A stretch of DNA of 64,000 nt from Candidatus Caldisaccharidevorator malaysiensis. GTDB taxonomy: Bacteria; Armatimonadota; Fervidibacteria; Fervidibacterales; Fervidibacteraceae. The first letter of the stretch is position 1; each line of letters opens with the position of its first letter. The stretch spans positions 1 to 64,000 of the forward strand of contig JANXBO010000007.1 in NCBI GenBank assembly GCA_025057575.1. Direction: 5' to 3'. Made by a program: the position numbers and the translations under genes. A model generated the notes under the pieces. The model had not been told where the DNA came from. It made no database searches and worked only from the letters and a program-made list of their open reading frames with translations. This document shows positions 25,967-34,258 of the stretch, piece by piece.

Positions 25967-28111
25967 ATGCGGCGACTGCGTCGAATGAAATGGTTAGCCA
26001 GGGGGCTTTTGGTCACTTTTGTCCTTCAATTTAGCGGCATCGGTTTTGGGCAACAGGGAGGGAGCGCGGAGAGAGGGAGAGAAGCCACTCAGGCACCCGT
26101 GCGGCTGGCGATCCTTGATTTTGAGGTGAACCCGGGCATTCCCGTGATTTTGGGAAGACGGGCGGCGGACGCCATCGCCGTTGCCTTTGTCAAGCAAGCG
26201 CAAGGTTACGAATTAGTCAGTCGGTCCGATTTTGAGGCGGCTATGAGCCGTTTGCGTCTTCAAATCCCCCTGACCGAGCCCCAACTGTATACCCTAGCCC
26301 GAGAACTCCAGGCGAACTATTTGATCACTGGAAAGGTCTCTTCCGTGATCAGCAGACCCAACGAGGGAAGGGCGTTTGTTCAGTTAGAGATGAAAATGTG
26401 GGACCCTCAGCTGGAGGTTGTGGTGAATGGTGCTCACGTGCAGGGTCAAACAGCCCCCCGACCTGGCGTGGCTGAGGATGTGCTGGTCAACGAAGCGTTG
26501 AACGATGCAGCCCGATTGGCTGTTCTCCAAGCGGCAGCAACGCGATTGCCGGAAGGGCAGATTATGCAGAGGGTCGGGCAGAGGATCAATGTCAACAGGG
26601 GTCACGATCAGGGGATGCGACCGGGAATGGAGATGTGGGCGATCCGCCGGGTCCGAGATCCGGCAACAGGAACTTTCGTCAGCCGGCGGATCGGTTTGGT
26701 CCGTATCACCGAGACCGGTCCCAGGACCTCGGAAGGGATCATCTTGGAAGAAGTCGTTCCGATTCAGTATCCCGATCGGGTTTTGGCAGTGTATGAACTT
26801 CCTCCTCTAAAGGCTGTGGAAGTCCCCGTCCGAATTAAGAAGAAGGGAGTCGGCGCCACTATCTCTCAGCTGCTGCTTCTATTGGCGGGGGTTTTTCTTC
26901 TGGGGCAATTGGGAAGAGATAGCAAGAAGGGCGAGGCGGGAGGCAGGTTCGTCGGCACCGTTCAGGTAACAGAAGATGGGCAGAGGGTAATGGTCACTTT
27001 TGGGCAACCAAGCGGTGCCGTTGCTGTGGAAATTTACCGGCAGCCCGATGGCGTCAATGTCCTGGGGACGGATCCTGTGGACATCGTGGATAACCAGGCG
27101 CAAGTCAGTTGGGTGGATGATCAATCGTTTTACTTCGGTGTCGCCAGCATCAGCGTAGACACCCAGCAGACGGGAGGCGGTGGAACAGGTGGCGGTGGGG
27201 GCGGCACTGGTGGAGGTGGAACCGGAGGCGGCGGAACGGGAGGTGGGGGTGCTGGTGGTGGAGGTGGCGGTGCCGGAGCGCTCCTTCCCCAACGACAGCA
27301 AACGGGAACGGGTGGTCAGACCGGCACAGGAACCCAAACGGGTGGTGGTGCCTTGTCCAATACCCTTCCGAGACTGCAGAGAAACGTCCTCGTGAGCCCG
27401 ACGGCGCCTCTCTACCAGCGCTTTAACTATGCCCGCACCTTCACTCATACTCCTTTGCAGCCCGGTCAGCATTACTTCTATGTGATCCGAAGGATCACGG
27501 CAAGGAGGATTCCTCAACCGATTATTTCTCCCGTTGTAGGAACTGGGGGTGGCGGTCTCGGAGGGGGCATCGGCGGAGGAATCGGTGGTGGAATTGGCGG
27601 CGGCATTGGTGGAGGGATCGGTGGCGGTGTCGGTGGGGGGACCACAGGAGGAACGACAGGTGGTCAGGCACTGGCACCTTGGGAACTGGTCTACGGCGAA
27701 TATTCCCAAATGTTCGGACCGGCCACTCCGTTGCGACGGTTGACGGAGGGAGACTTGTTAGAGCCGACTCTGGCTGCTGATGTGAACCTCAGGGATGTCA
27801 CCTTCCGGTTCCTGTCAGCAGCAGGTGCCGATGAATATGTGGTTCAGGTCAGTGACGATCCGATGTTCTCTCCTAGAAGAACCTTCACTTCTCAAAGGCT
27901 CTTGATCGTTAACCCCCAGAATGATGGGCAGAACCTGACCATCCGGGTCCAAAACACTTTGGCGAACTTCTTCCCAGGACCGCCTCCGCAACTTTACTGG
28001 AGAGTCGGCTACCGCTATAGTCGGGACCAGAACCCACCCCCAAATGGGTTCGTGTTTTCAGTCGTCCGAGTCTTCCGTCCGACGCCGGTTCCGCCTGGTC
28101 CGTCTGGATAA
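25967..28111 (+). CDS. CsgG/LpoB-like exported protein with glycine-rich repeats
   Basis: 714 residues. A signal peptide (about 14-30) leads into a CsgG-like domain (about 43-185: VRLAILDFEVNPGIPVILGR, YELVSRSDFEAAM, LARELQANYLITGKV), a domain found in curli secretion and lipoprotein cofactors. A second folded part contains RGHDQGMRPGMEMWAIRRV, a turn-rich pattern seen in flagellar-assembly-type (FlgT/LpoB) proteins. A hydrophobic segment (about 298-315) then precedes beta-strand-rich sequence interrupted by two glycine-rich stretches: GGGGTGGG-type (about 402-440) and six copies of GGGI (about 525-566). The C-terminal 120 residues look like a FnIII-type fold. A GGGGGGAAAGAG site precedes the ATG. 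The architecture parallels the protein at 34259. Confidence 0.7.
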   Translation: MRRLRRMKWLARGLLVTFVLQFSGIGFGQQGGSAERGREATQAPVRLAILDFEVNPGIPVILGRRAADAIAVAFVKQAQGYELVSRSDFEAAMSRLRLQIPLTEPQLYTLARELQANYLITGKVSSVISRPNEGRAFVQLEMKMWDPQLEVVVNGAHVQGQTAPRPGVAEDVLVNEALNDAARLAVLQAAATRLPEGQIMQRVGQRINVNRGHDQGMRPGMEMWAIRRVRDPATGTFVSRRIGLVRITETGPRTSEGIILEEVVPIQYPDRVLAVYELPPLKAVEVPVRIKKKGVGATISQLLLLLAGVFLLGQLGRDSKKGEAGGRFVGTVQVTEDGQRVMVTFGQPSGAVAVEIYRQPDGVNVLGTDPVDIVDNQAQVSWVDDQSFYFGVASISVDTQQTGGGGTGGGGGGTGGGGTGGGGTGGGGAGGGGGGAGALLPQRQQTGTGGQTGTGTQTGGGALSNTLPRLQRNVLVSPTAPLYQRFNYARTFTHTPLQPGQHYFYVIRRITARRIPQPIISPVVGTGGGGLGGGIGGGIGGGIGGGIGGGIGGGVGGGTTGGTTGGQALAPWELVYGEYSQMFGPATPLRRLTEGDLLEPTLAADVNLRDVTFRFLSAAGADEYVVQVSDDPMFSPRRTFTSQRLLIVNPQNDGQNLTIRVQNTLANFFPGPPPQLYWRVGYRYSRDQNPPPNGFVFSVVRVFRPTPVPPGPSG
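27172..27280. repeat. Glycine-codon repeat tract, first (in the CsgG-like gene)
   Basis: Irregular tandem GGTGGC/GGAGGC units encode a run of Gly with Thr and Ala interruptions. The G-run density gives strong potential for G-quadruplex formation on the coding strand. It is a coding low-complexity tract, not a CRISPR or a satellite. Confidence 0.85.
27544..27664. repeat. Glycine-isoleucine repeat tract, second (in the CsgG-like gene)
   Basis: A near-periodic 12-base unit (GGTGGAATCGGC variants) encodes about six tandem GGGI units, flanked by GGGL and GGGV forms and ending in TTGGTTGG. Synonymous sites vary between units, so the repeat is probably kept at the protein level rather than freshly amplified. 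Confidence 0.85.
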
Positions 28112-28150
28112 GGAAGGGCACAACCCGGTTCCCAGGGGAGGAGTAGGGAA

Positions 28151-31100
28151 ATGAGGCTTTTATTGAGAGGGTGGTGGATGGCAGGGCTCCTGGTTTGGCT
28201 CCCAGGTGTTCTGACGGCACAGACCCGATCCTGGCACTATTGCCGGACGGCGGAGATTCAAAGAAAAGTTCTGGAGCAGTTGGGGATTGACGAGGAAAAG
28301 GCGGCTCAGTTACTGTCCCGAAGAGGGTTGAGTCGGCAGGCAGCAGGGGAAGTGCCATCCCTCCTTTTTGGGACCTGGGGAACAGGCTTCTATCCCATTA
28401 ATGGATTAGTCGGCACTCTGAGAGCCCTTCATTTGATGATTCGCCCCAACCATCCCGACATCGTCCCTCACAAGGATCACACCACCTCCTACTTCAACCG
28501 GCTTCTGTTTGACGAAAGTAATCCCAACTCAATGGCTTCCTTTCTTCGGGAGTCGTCTTATGGGAGATTGAGGTTTACCGGCGACAGTTACGGGTGGATC
28601 ACCGCCGATATGACGATCGCCCAGTCGGGAAATATCACCTACTCTACGGACCCGTTCAATATTCCGACAGGGTGGACGAACTTCCTTACGCAAGCCTTCA
28701 ACGCACTGGCTCCGTTCGTTGATTTCAGCGTCTACGACGGAGACCGAGACGGAAGGATAGACGTTTTATTTGTAACGGTCGCCTGCGATCCCGACGCCCA
28801 GCCGCCCAACGGTAATCCGCTCCTTGACCCAAGCAGCGGAGCCTTTACTTTCTCAACCCAATGGTCTCGGATCGTCGGTAGCCCCCTTGCCCCTCTCGCC
28901 CGCACGCCGCAAGGTCAGGTGGTAGATTGTGTCATTTACGTGCACGAGACTTGGGCGGGGTTCCCTTCAGTTAGATTAGAAGGCTTTGGGGTTTACGCCC
29001 ACGAGATGGGGCACGTCTTTGGAATGAGAGACTTATACAACCCCCGCAACATTGCTCAAGTGGATCCTGGTGGCTGGGCGACGATGTCGGCAGGTGATCG
29101 CTACGAGGCACCAGGGAGACCTCTCAATCCTCTTCGCTTGAGTGGGTTTCCCGTCCATTATGATCCTCTAAACAAGATGCTTTTTGGCTGGCTGAGACCG
29201 GTGGAGATAACCGGAGAGGCGGGAACGGTCAACATTGCCCCCTTTGCCCAGCAACCCGTCGCCTACCGCCTGTGGGCTTTTGGCAGTCGAACTCAGAACG
29301 AGTATTTTTTGATTGTCAACCGCCAGTTGATAGGTTTTGACCGTTTTTTGCCCGTTCGCGGACTGAACATTTTTCATACGGACAAACTTATTTACGGTGA
29401 CCCGGTCCGCTTTCTGTTCAACTCACTCCAATCGGACCCCACTCATAAAGCCTTTGACTTGGTGGACGCAGATGGACGCAGCGATATGGACAGAGCGATA
29501 CCCAACGTCGGAACCTTTGACTGGTCCACCTTCGGCTTTACGGGATGGCAAGTGGGCAACTGGGGTGACGACGGCGACGCCTTTCCGGGCAGGACCGGCA
29601 ACACCCGGTTTGACTTTTTGACCACACCATCCAGCGCTACTTATGTCGGTCTGGATAGTGGCGTTCAGGTCCTGAATATTGCCACTCAGCCCGATGGGAG
29701 TATGACGGCAACGATTCGGGTGATCGTTTGGCCCAATGCCTCAGTTCTCGCACCGCGAGCCAATGAACAAACCTTTACCTCAATGCCGACCCTCCAGGTC
29801 CTTTTCAGCGCTCCTTTGGGTGCCTTTCCCGACATTGATCCGAACACGATTCAGGTTTTGGTGGACGGAGCACCGATGCCCATTGCCAATGTGGCTCAAT
29901 TCTTTGACGCCGATAAGCAGGTCCTCAGTGTGCCTTTGACCGATAGCCGAGGCTCGCCCCTGGCAGCCGGTCGGCACAGCGTCGTTGTGCAAGCGCGCAA
30001 CAGGGCAGGTGCCGCAGTCGGTGATTCGGACAGAGACGGGCGGGGAGGAGAGGATCCGGTTAACGATCGGGACGACGACGGCGACGGTCGCATAGACGAG
30101 GATCCTCCCATTGGAATAGACTTCACAGTGGCGACGAGGACCTTGGCAACTCCAGGGTTTCAAATGATTACCCTTCCTTACGACTTCAGCCGGGCGCCCG
30201 CCGGAAGGGCGAGTCCTGCCTCCATCTTGGGCGTTCCCGAACCCCGCCTTGCACGCTTTGGGGTCCTCAACCCATTGGCTCCCCCTCAGTTCCGTTATGG
30301 GTATCTGACGTTCCGCGCCTTTGGGAGCGCACCTCCTGACCCGTTCGGCGAATTTGTCCAAACCTTTGCTCCGGGGCGGGGTTACTGGATCTTTTTGGAC
30401 GCTCCAGCATTGCTGGCGATCAACGCTCCCGAGGTCGACCGGAGCACTCCTTTCACGATTCGCAATGAGCCGATTTGGGACTTCAATGACCTGGATTTGG
30501 GTTGGCAACAGATCGGAAACCCGTTCCCATTCCCCGTTGCCGCCTCAGCAGTCAGAGTTTCCCTTCGGGATGGAAGAAGTGTTTCTCTGGAAGAAGCGGT
30601 TACCGAAGGCATCCTGCTGGGAATCGTCTACCAGTGGACCGGAACGGATTATGTGCCCTTACGAATTCAGGATTGGATCCTCCAACCTTTCCTTGGCTAC
30701 TGGATTTACAAGTTTCGCCCGTGCCGGCTGGTGGTCGTGCCCGCTCCAACCCGAATGGAATCGGGGTCTTCTTCGCTGCCAACGGGTCAAGGCGGGATTT
30801 CTTTGGAGATCTCCGGCGCAGACTCAAAAATCCCCTACCGATTGGTCATCAAAGGGTCCGGAGAGTCGGTGCCGGCTCCACCACCGTCACCGGGCACAAC
30901 CGCTTGGGGTGGTTTCATCGGGGGGAACCGATCGGCTCTTCCTTTGAAGGAATGGACCCCTCGCGCCGGACGCTCGGGGACTTTGGTCATTCAGTCAGAA
31001 AAACCGGCACAGCCCGTAACGATCCGATGGGCAAATAATTCCGGATTGAGAGGTCAGATCCGTCTTTCCGATCCCAGAACCGCTCGGTCGGTATCGCTTC

Positions 31101-31468
31101 TGGGGTCTGGGCAATGGACCATAACCACTGACGAGTCGGGTCAGTATCAGTTGCTCTTAGATTACCAGCCGACGGTTTCTTTGCCGTTACGGATCCTCCA
31201 GGTTCAAGTGAACCGGTTGAGGGGTGGGGCAGTGGCGATCCGTTGCGTCGTTTCTTCACCGGCTCAACTGAAAGGAGAGATTAGGACATTGACCGGTCGC
31301 CTGGTGACGATGCTGGGTTCGGGACAGGAGAGCGGGCAAACAGTTCAGTGGATCTGGGATGGGCGAAGCAGAGACGGTCAGCCGATTAGGTCTTTGCCCC
31401 TCCTTTTGAGAGTGATGGCGAAAGATCAGGAGGGTCGGGAGAGTCAGCGGGTGGTGATCGTGCGATGA
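28151..31468 (+). CDS. Exported M6-type zinc metalloprotease with GRGYW/GNPF module and FlgD-like tail
   Basis: 1105 residues with a signal peptide (about 8-24, ending near LTAQT). The catalytic zinc motif YAHEMGHVFGMRDLYNP (near 282) is H-E-x-x-H-x-x-G-x-x-D, the M6 (immune-inhibitor A-like) form; VDPGGWATMSAGDRYEAPGR is the downstream Met-turn region. Then come a Big_5-like domain (PNASVLAPRANEQTFTSMPT, about 526), an acidic calcium-type loop series DSDRDGRGGEDPVNDRDDDG (about 623), the two-part module (about 666-860: FQMITLPYDFSR, PGRGYWIFL, GWQQIGNPFPFP, GYWIYKF) and a FlgD-Ig-like tail (about 1036-1105, IRTLTGRLVTML, VIVR end). It probably degrades protein outside the cell or at the surface. 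ATG at 28151; the 3' end overlaps the next gene as ATGA. Confidence 0.85.
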   Translation: MRLLLRGWWMAGLLVWLPGVLTAQTRSWHYCRTAEIQRKVLEQLGIDEEKAAQLLSRRGLSRQAAGEVPSLLFGTWGTGFYPINGLVGTLRALHLMIRPNHPDIVPHKDHTTSYFNRLLFDESNPNSMASFLRESSYGRLRFTGDSYGWITADMTIAQSGNITYSTDPFNIPTGWTNFLTQAFNALAPFVDFSVYDGDRDGRIDVLFVTVACDPDAQPPNGNPLLDPSSGAFTFSTQWSRIVGSPLAPLARTPQGQVVDCVIYVHETWAGFPSVRLEGFGVYAHEMGHVFGMRDLYNPRNIAQVDPGGWATMSAGDRYEAPGRPLNPLRLSGFPVHYDPLNKMLFGWLRPVEITGEAGTVNIAPFAQQPVAYRLWAFGSRTQNEYFLIVNRQLIGFDRFLPVRGLNIFHTDKLIYGDPVRFLFNSLQSDPTHKAFDLVDADGRSDMDRAIPNVGTFDWSTFGFTGWQVGNWGDDGDAFPGRTGNTRFDFLTTPSSATYVGLDSGVQVLNIATQPDGSMTATIRVIVWPNASVLAPRANEQTFTSMPTLQVLFSAPLGAFPDIDPNTIQVLVDGAPMPIANVAQFFDADKQVLSVPLTDSRGSPLAAGRHSVVVQARNRAGAAVGDSDRDGRGGEDPVNDRDDDGDGRIDEDPPIGIDFTVATRTLATPGFQMITLPYDFSRAPAGRASPASILGVPEPRLARFGVLNPLAPPQFRYGYLTFRAFGSAPPDPFGEFVQTFAPGRGYWIFLDAPALLAINAPEVDRSTPFTIRNEPIWDFNDLDLGWQQIGNPFPFPVAASAVRVSLRDGRSVSLEEAVTEGILLGIVYQWTGTDYVPLRIQDWILQPFLGYWIYKFRPCRLVVVPAPTRMESGSSSLPTGQGGISLEISGADSKIPYRLVIKGSGESVPAPPPSPGTTAWGGFIGGNRSALPLKEWTPRAGRSGTLVIQSEKPAQPVTIRWANNSGLRGQIRLSDPRTARSVSLLGSGQWTITTDESGQYQLLLDYQPTVSLPLRILQVQVNRLRGGAVAIRCVVSSPAQLKGEIRTLTGRLVTMLGSGQESGQTVQWIWDGRSRDGQPIRSLPLLLRVMAKDQEGRESQRVVIVR

Positions 31469-34188
31469 GGCGGTCCGAGAGGTGGTTTTTCTTCGTCAGT
31501 TGTTTCGTGGGGCTCCTTTCCAGCTTTGGCTATAGCCAAATTTTTAATGTCCAAAATCAGTATTTGAGCATCAGTCTGGATACCGATAACGCAGAGGTCA
31601 CCATTGCGACGGTGCAGGGGGATCCTGGTGACCCTTTGGATGACGGTCTCGTTCTCAACGATCCTCAAGAATCATTCCCCGTCCTGCGCCTCTACAATGT
31701 CCCCATCGGCACGACGACGGGCGGAGGCGGCACCGGTGGGGGCGGAACTGGTGGGGGCGGAACCGGTGGCGGGGGTGGGGGAGGTGGCGGTGCGGGAAGC
31801 CTGCGCAACCGCCAGTTATTCACTCAGACGGTCACCATACCGCTTTTGGACGGGGATACGATCAACGGCGTTACCTACACGATGAACGCCCATTTCCAGC
31901 GAACCAGTTATGTCGTCACCCGATGGTTGGTCTTCATCCCCTCTTACACAACGGGTCAGACGACGCAACAGCCGACAGTGATCCAGCCCAGCCTGGTGGT
32001 CAACCGGTTTGTTTATCTGGCTGGAGACTCGGCACTGATCGTCCTTCAGGTGGAGAACCTGGAGAACATTCCCAGAGAAATTGGTTTGGGAATTGTGATG
32101 GATACCCAGCCGGGTGCAGGGTCTTTTTTGGTCCCTTTTCGGGCACCCCGCAACCACGAGCAGATGTTTACAAGAGGACAAGATCTGCCGCCCTTCTTTG
32201 TGCGGTTTCCGTTACTCAACCCCCGAATGACGGTTAGGGGCTCCGTCATTCCCCCAGAGGGACCGATCCCAGACAAAGTCCTCTTGGCTCAGATGTTCAA
32301 CCTGAATTCTGCCCTTTGGGGATTCGGTTTTGACTATTCAGCGGACCCATTTGTTATACACGGGTTTGCTGGCGATGATGGCTTTGGAATTTACTGGACT
32401 CGGCTGACAGTGGCAAGAGGCAGTGTAGTGGAAGTTTCCGCCCTCTATGGGCTCAATTTCGCATTTGGCGACTATCGGCGCCCGTATTCTCTAAGAGCCC
32501 AGTTCCTTTCACCCCTTGACATTCAGTTAGGGGACGATCCGGGAACGCCTCAAGTGGAAGCGGGATTCCCGACACCTAATCCTTTCAACCTGACCGTTTC
32601 CGTCTCCAACTTTCTTGATTCCCTACCCATTGACAATGTGACGGTAACCGTTGGCGTGCCATCTGGTTTTTCTCTGCCGCCTGGCGAGCCAGCCAGCAAG
32701 TCGCTGGGGGCAATCGGAGCCAACTCGGAGAGGTCGGCGTCCTGGGCAATCATTGTGCAGCCGGGAATGCAAGGTCTCCATCACATATCCGTGACAGCAA
32801 CGGCAACTCCAGGAGGCGCCCATCAGGTTCAGGTTCCCATCCTGATCCCATTCCCACCGGCTCAACCGTTAACCCGTGGTCAATTGCGGATGGTTGGGTT
32901 TCCTTACCTCTTTCAGGACCCCAGTCCGCCTGCTGCCTTGGGAATCGCAGCGGACGATCTACGGCTGGCTCACTATGATCCGGTCTTTGGTCGCTACCTC
33001 ATTTTTGGTCAGGATATGATTTTTGACCGGCTGGAGCCGGGGCGGGGTTATTGGTTTCGCCCGCCTGCAAGTCCTGTCACCTTACAGAATCCCCGCCTCC
33101 CTTCCATCACCGAACCGGTGTTGGTGCCGATCAGGAAAGGTTGGAATCAGTTGGCTAATCCCTTCCCTTGGCCGACGCTCCTTCACGGCGTGGAGTTTTC
33201 CCCTTCGGCGGGAGGGGCGGTCCTGAACTTTGAGGATGTGGTCGCCAGAGGTCTCATCCGAGGGACGATCTTTCTCTGGCGTGCGGATCCTAATTTGCCT
33301 CCCTTGGGTGGAGAGTATGTTGCCTTTTCCGGACGAACGACCCGACTGCAGCCCTGGGAGGGCTTTTGGCTGTTCAGCGAGGTGGATGCTGTCCTCTATT
33401 TCTTCGCCCCCAATTTTGTGGGAACGCTTCAGACAAAAAGCCCTGCAAGCCTGGCAGAGGGTCCCTCCCTCCCAGACGACAGTGTCGTCGTGAGAATTAT
33501 TGCCCGAGGTGCATCGGGGAGAGACGGGATTACCTGGATCGGTGTGAGTTCCCGTGCGACCGACGGTCTGGACCGCTGGGACCTGCCCAAGCCACCGTCA
33601 GCGCCGGGCGGGCTGAGGCTGGTCAGTTGCGCCGAAAGCGGTCAGCAACAAGTCTTCTTGGCTGTGGATCTAAGGGGTCCCCGAAGTCGTCAGTCCTGGT
33701 CCTTGGAACTGACGAATCCGTCGGGCGGGGATGTTTCCCTTGAGTTTCAGGGGTTGTCAACCAGGCGATCCCATCGCTGGACTTTAAAAGATGAGGAAAC
33801 GGGGCAAATTTGGGACCTCAGCCCTGTCGGGCAAGTGACGGTGACGACGAAGACCGGTCAACCTAAAAGGCTTTTGTTGTCGTTGGTGACCAGCATTTCA
33901 ACGCCTTTGAGAATTCTGAATTTGTCAGCGGTGCCCGTGCGGGGTAGGGGAGTTCAGATTTCCTTTGCGTTGACCCAACCAGCGTCAGTAGATGTTCGGG
34001 TCTTGTCCCTTACCGGACGGACAATCTGGAGTCAGCCACTGAGGGCTGGCGCACGAAGCCAGACGGTGATTTGGGCAGGCAACAGCAGGGACGGAAGCCC
34101 GGTCCCGAGAGGAGCCTATCTGCTCCTTGTTGAAGCAGCCACAGAGGACGGGAGAGTCAGCCGATCCCAGCGGCTCTTCCGATGGTAA
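31465..34188 (+). CDS. Exported surface protein with glycine tract, GRGYW/GNPF module and FlgD-like tail
   Basis: 907 residues, ATGA-coupled to the metalloprotease. A signal peptide (about 6-22, ending near YSQIF) is followed by a region with a GGGG-rich insert (about 85-112), a domain with NLENIPREIGLGIVMDTQPGAG (about 195-220, resembling a surface beta-sandwich), a repeat domain NLTVSVSNFLDSLPIDNVTV (about 375), the two-part module (about 470-648: LRMVGFPYLFQD, LEPGRGYWFRP, GWNQLANPFPWP, EGFWLF), a domain with RWDLPKPPSAPGG, and a FlgD-Ig-like tail (about 832-907, LSLTGRTIWSQ, RGAYLLLVEAA). No catalytic site is visible. Gene order and domain sharing make it a likely partner of the metalloprotease and the 1832-residue protein. 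Confidence 0.75.
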   Translation: MRRSERWFFFVSCFVGLLSSFGYSQIFNVQNQYLSISLDTDNAEVTIATVQGDPGDPLDDGLVLNDPQESFPVLRLYNVPIGTTTGGGGTGGGGTGGGGTGGGGGGGGGAGSLRNRQLFTQTVTIPLLDGDTINGVTYTMNAHFQRTSYVVTRWLVFIPSYTTGQTTQQPTVIQPSLVVNRFVYLAGDSALIVLQVENLENIPREIGLGIVMDTQPGAGSFLVPFRAPRNHEQMFTRGQDLPPFFVRFPLLNPRMTVRGSVIPPEGPIPDKVLLAQMFNLNSALWGFGFDYSADPFVIHGFAGDDGFGIYWTRLTVARGSVVEVSALYGLNFAFGDYRRPYSLRAQFLSPLDIQLGDDPGTPQVEAGFPTPNPFNLTVSVSNFLDSLPIDNVTVTVGVPSGFSLPPGEPASKSLGAIGANSERSASWAIIVQPGMQGLHHISVTATATPGGAHQVQVPILIPFPPAQPLTRGQLRMVGFPYLFQDPSPPAALGIAADDLRLAHYDPVFGRYLIFGQDMIFDRLEPGRGYWFRPPASPVTLQNPRLPSITEPVLVPIRKGWNQLANPFPWPTLLHGVEFSPSAGGAVLNFEDVVARGLIRGTIFLWRADPNLPPLGGEYVAFSGRTTRLQPWEGFWLFSEVDAVLYFFAPNFVGTLQTKSPASLAEGPSLPDDSVVVRIIARGASGRDGITWIGVSSRATDGLDRWDLPKPPSAPGGLRLVSCAESGQQQVFLAVDLRGPRSRQSWSLELTNPSGGDVSLEFQGLSTRRSHRWTLKDEETGQIWDLSPVGQVTVTTKTGQPKRLLLSLVTSISTPLRILNLSAVPVRGRGVQISFALTQPASVDVRVLSLTGRTIWSQPLRAGARSQTVIWAGNSRDGSPVPRGAYLLLVEAATEDGRVSRSQRLFRW
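31720..31797. repeat. Glycine-codon repeat tract (in the 907-residue surface protein)
   Basis: GGCGGAACCGGTGGG-type units encode GTGGGG repeats that end in nine Gly codons, then Ala-Gly-Ser. The motif is the same as the first tract in the CsgG-like gene 4.5 kb upstream, which points to a shared sequence origin or a shared structural need. Confidence 0.85.
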
Positions 34189-34258
34189 ATCGTTTAACCG
34201 CCTTGGTGTGGTGGTAAAGAAAGGTGGAGTGCTGTCGGACAAAAGGGGGCAGGCGTTA

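Noticed and set aside
27544-27664. CRISPR-like tandem repeat
   Set aside because: Unit is 12 bases without spacers, in frame with GGGI codons; it is a coding repeat.
26879-27709. Minus-strand ORF of 276 codons
   Set aside because: It is antisense to the glycine-rich tracts of the CsgG-like gene, where G/C-rich repeats remove stop codons; the peptide is low-complexity Ser/Thr/Pro with no family.
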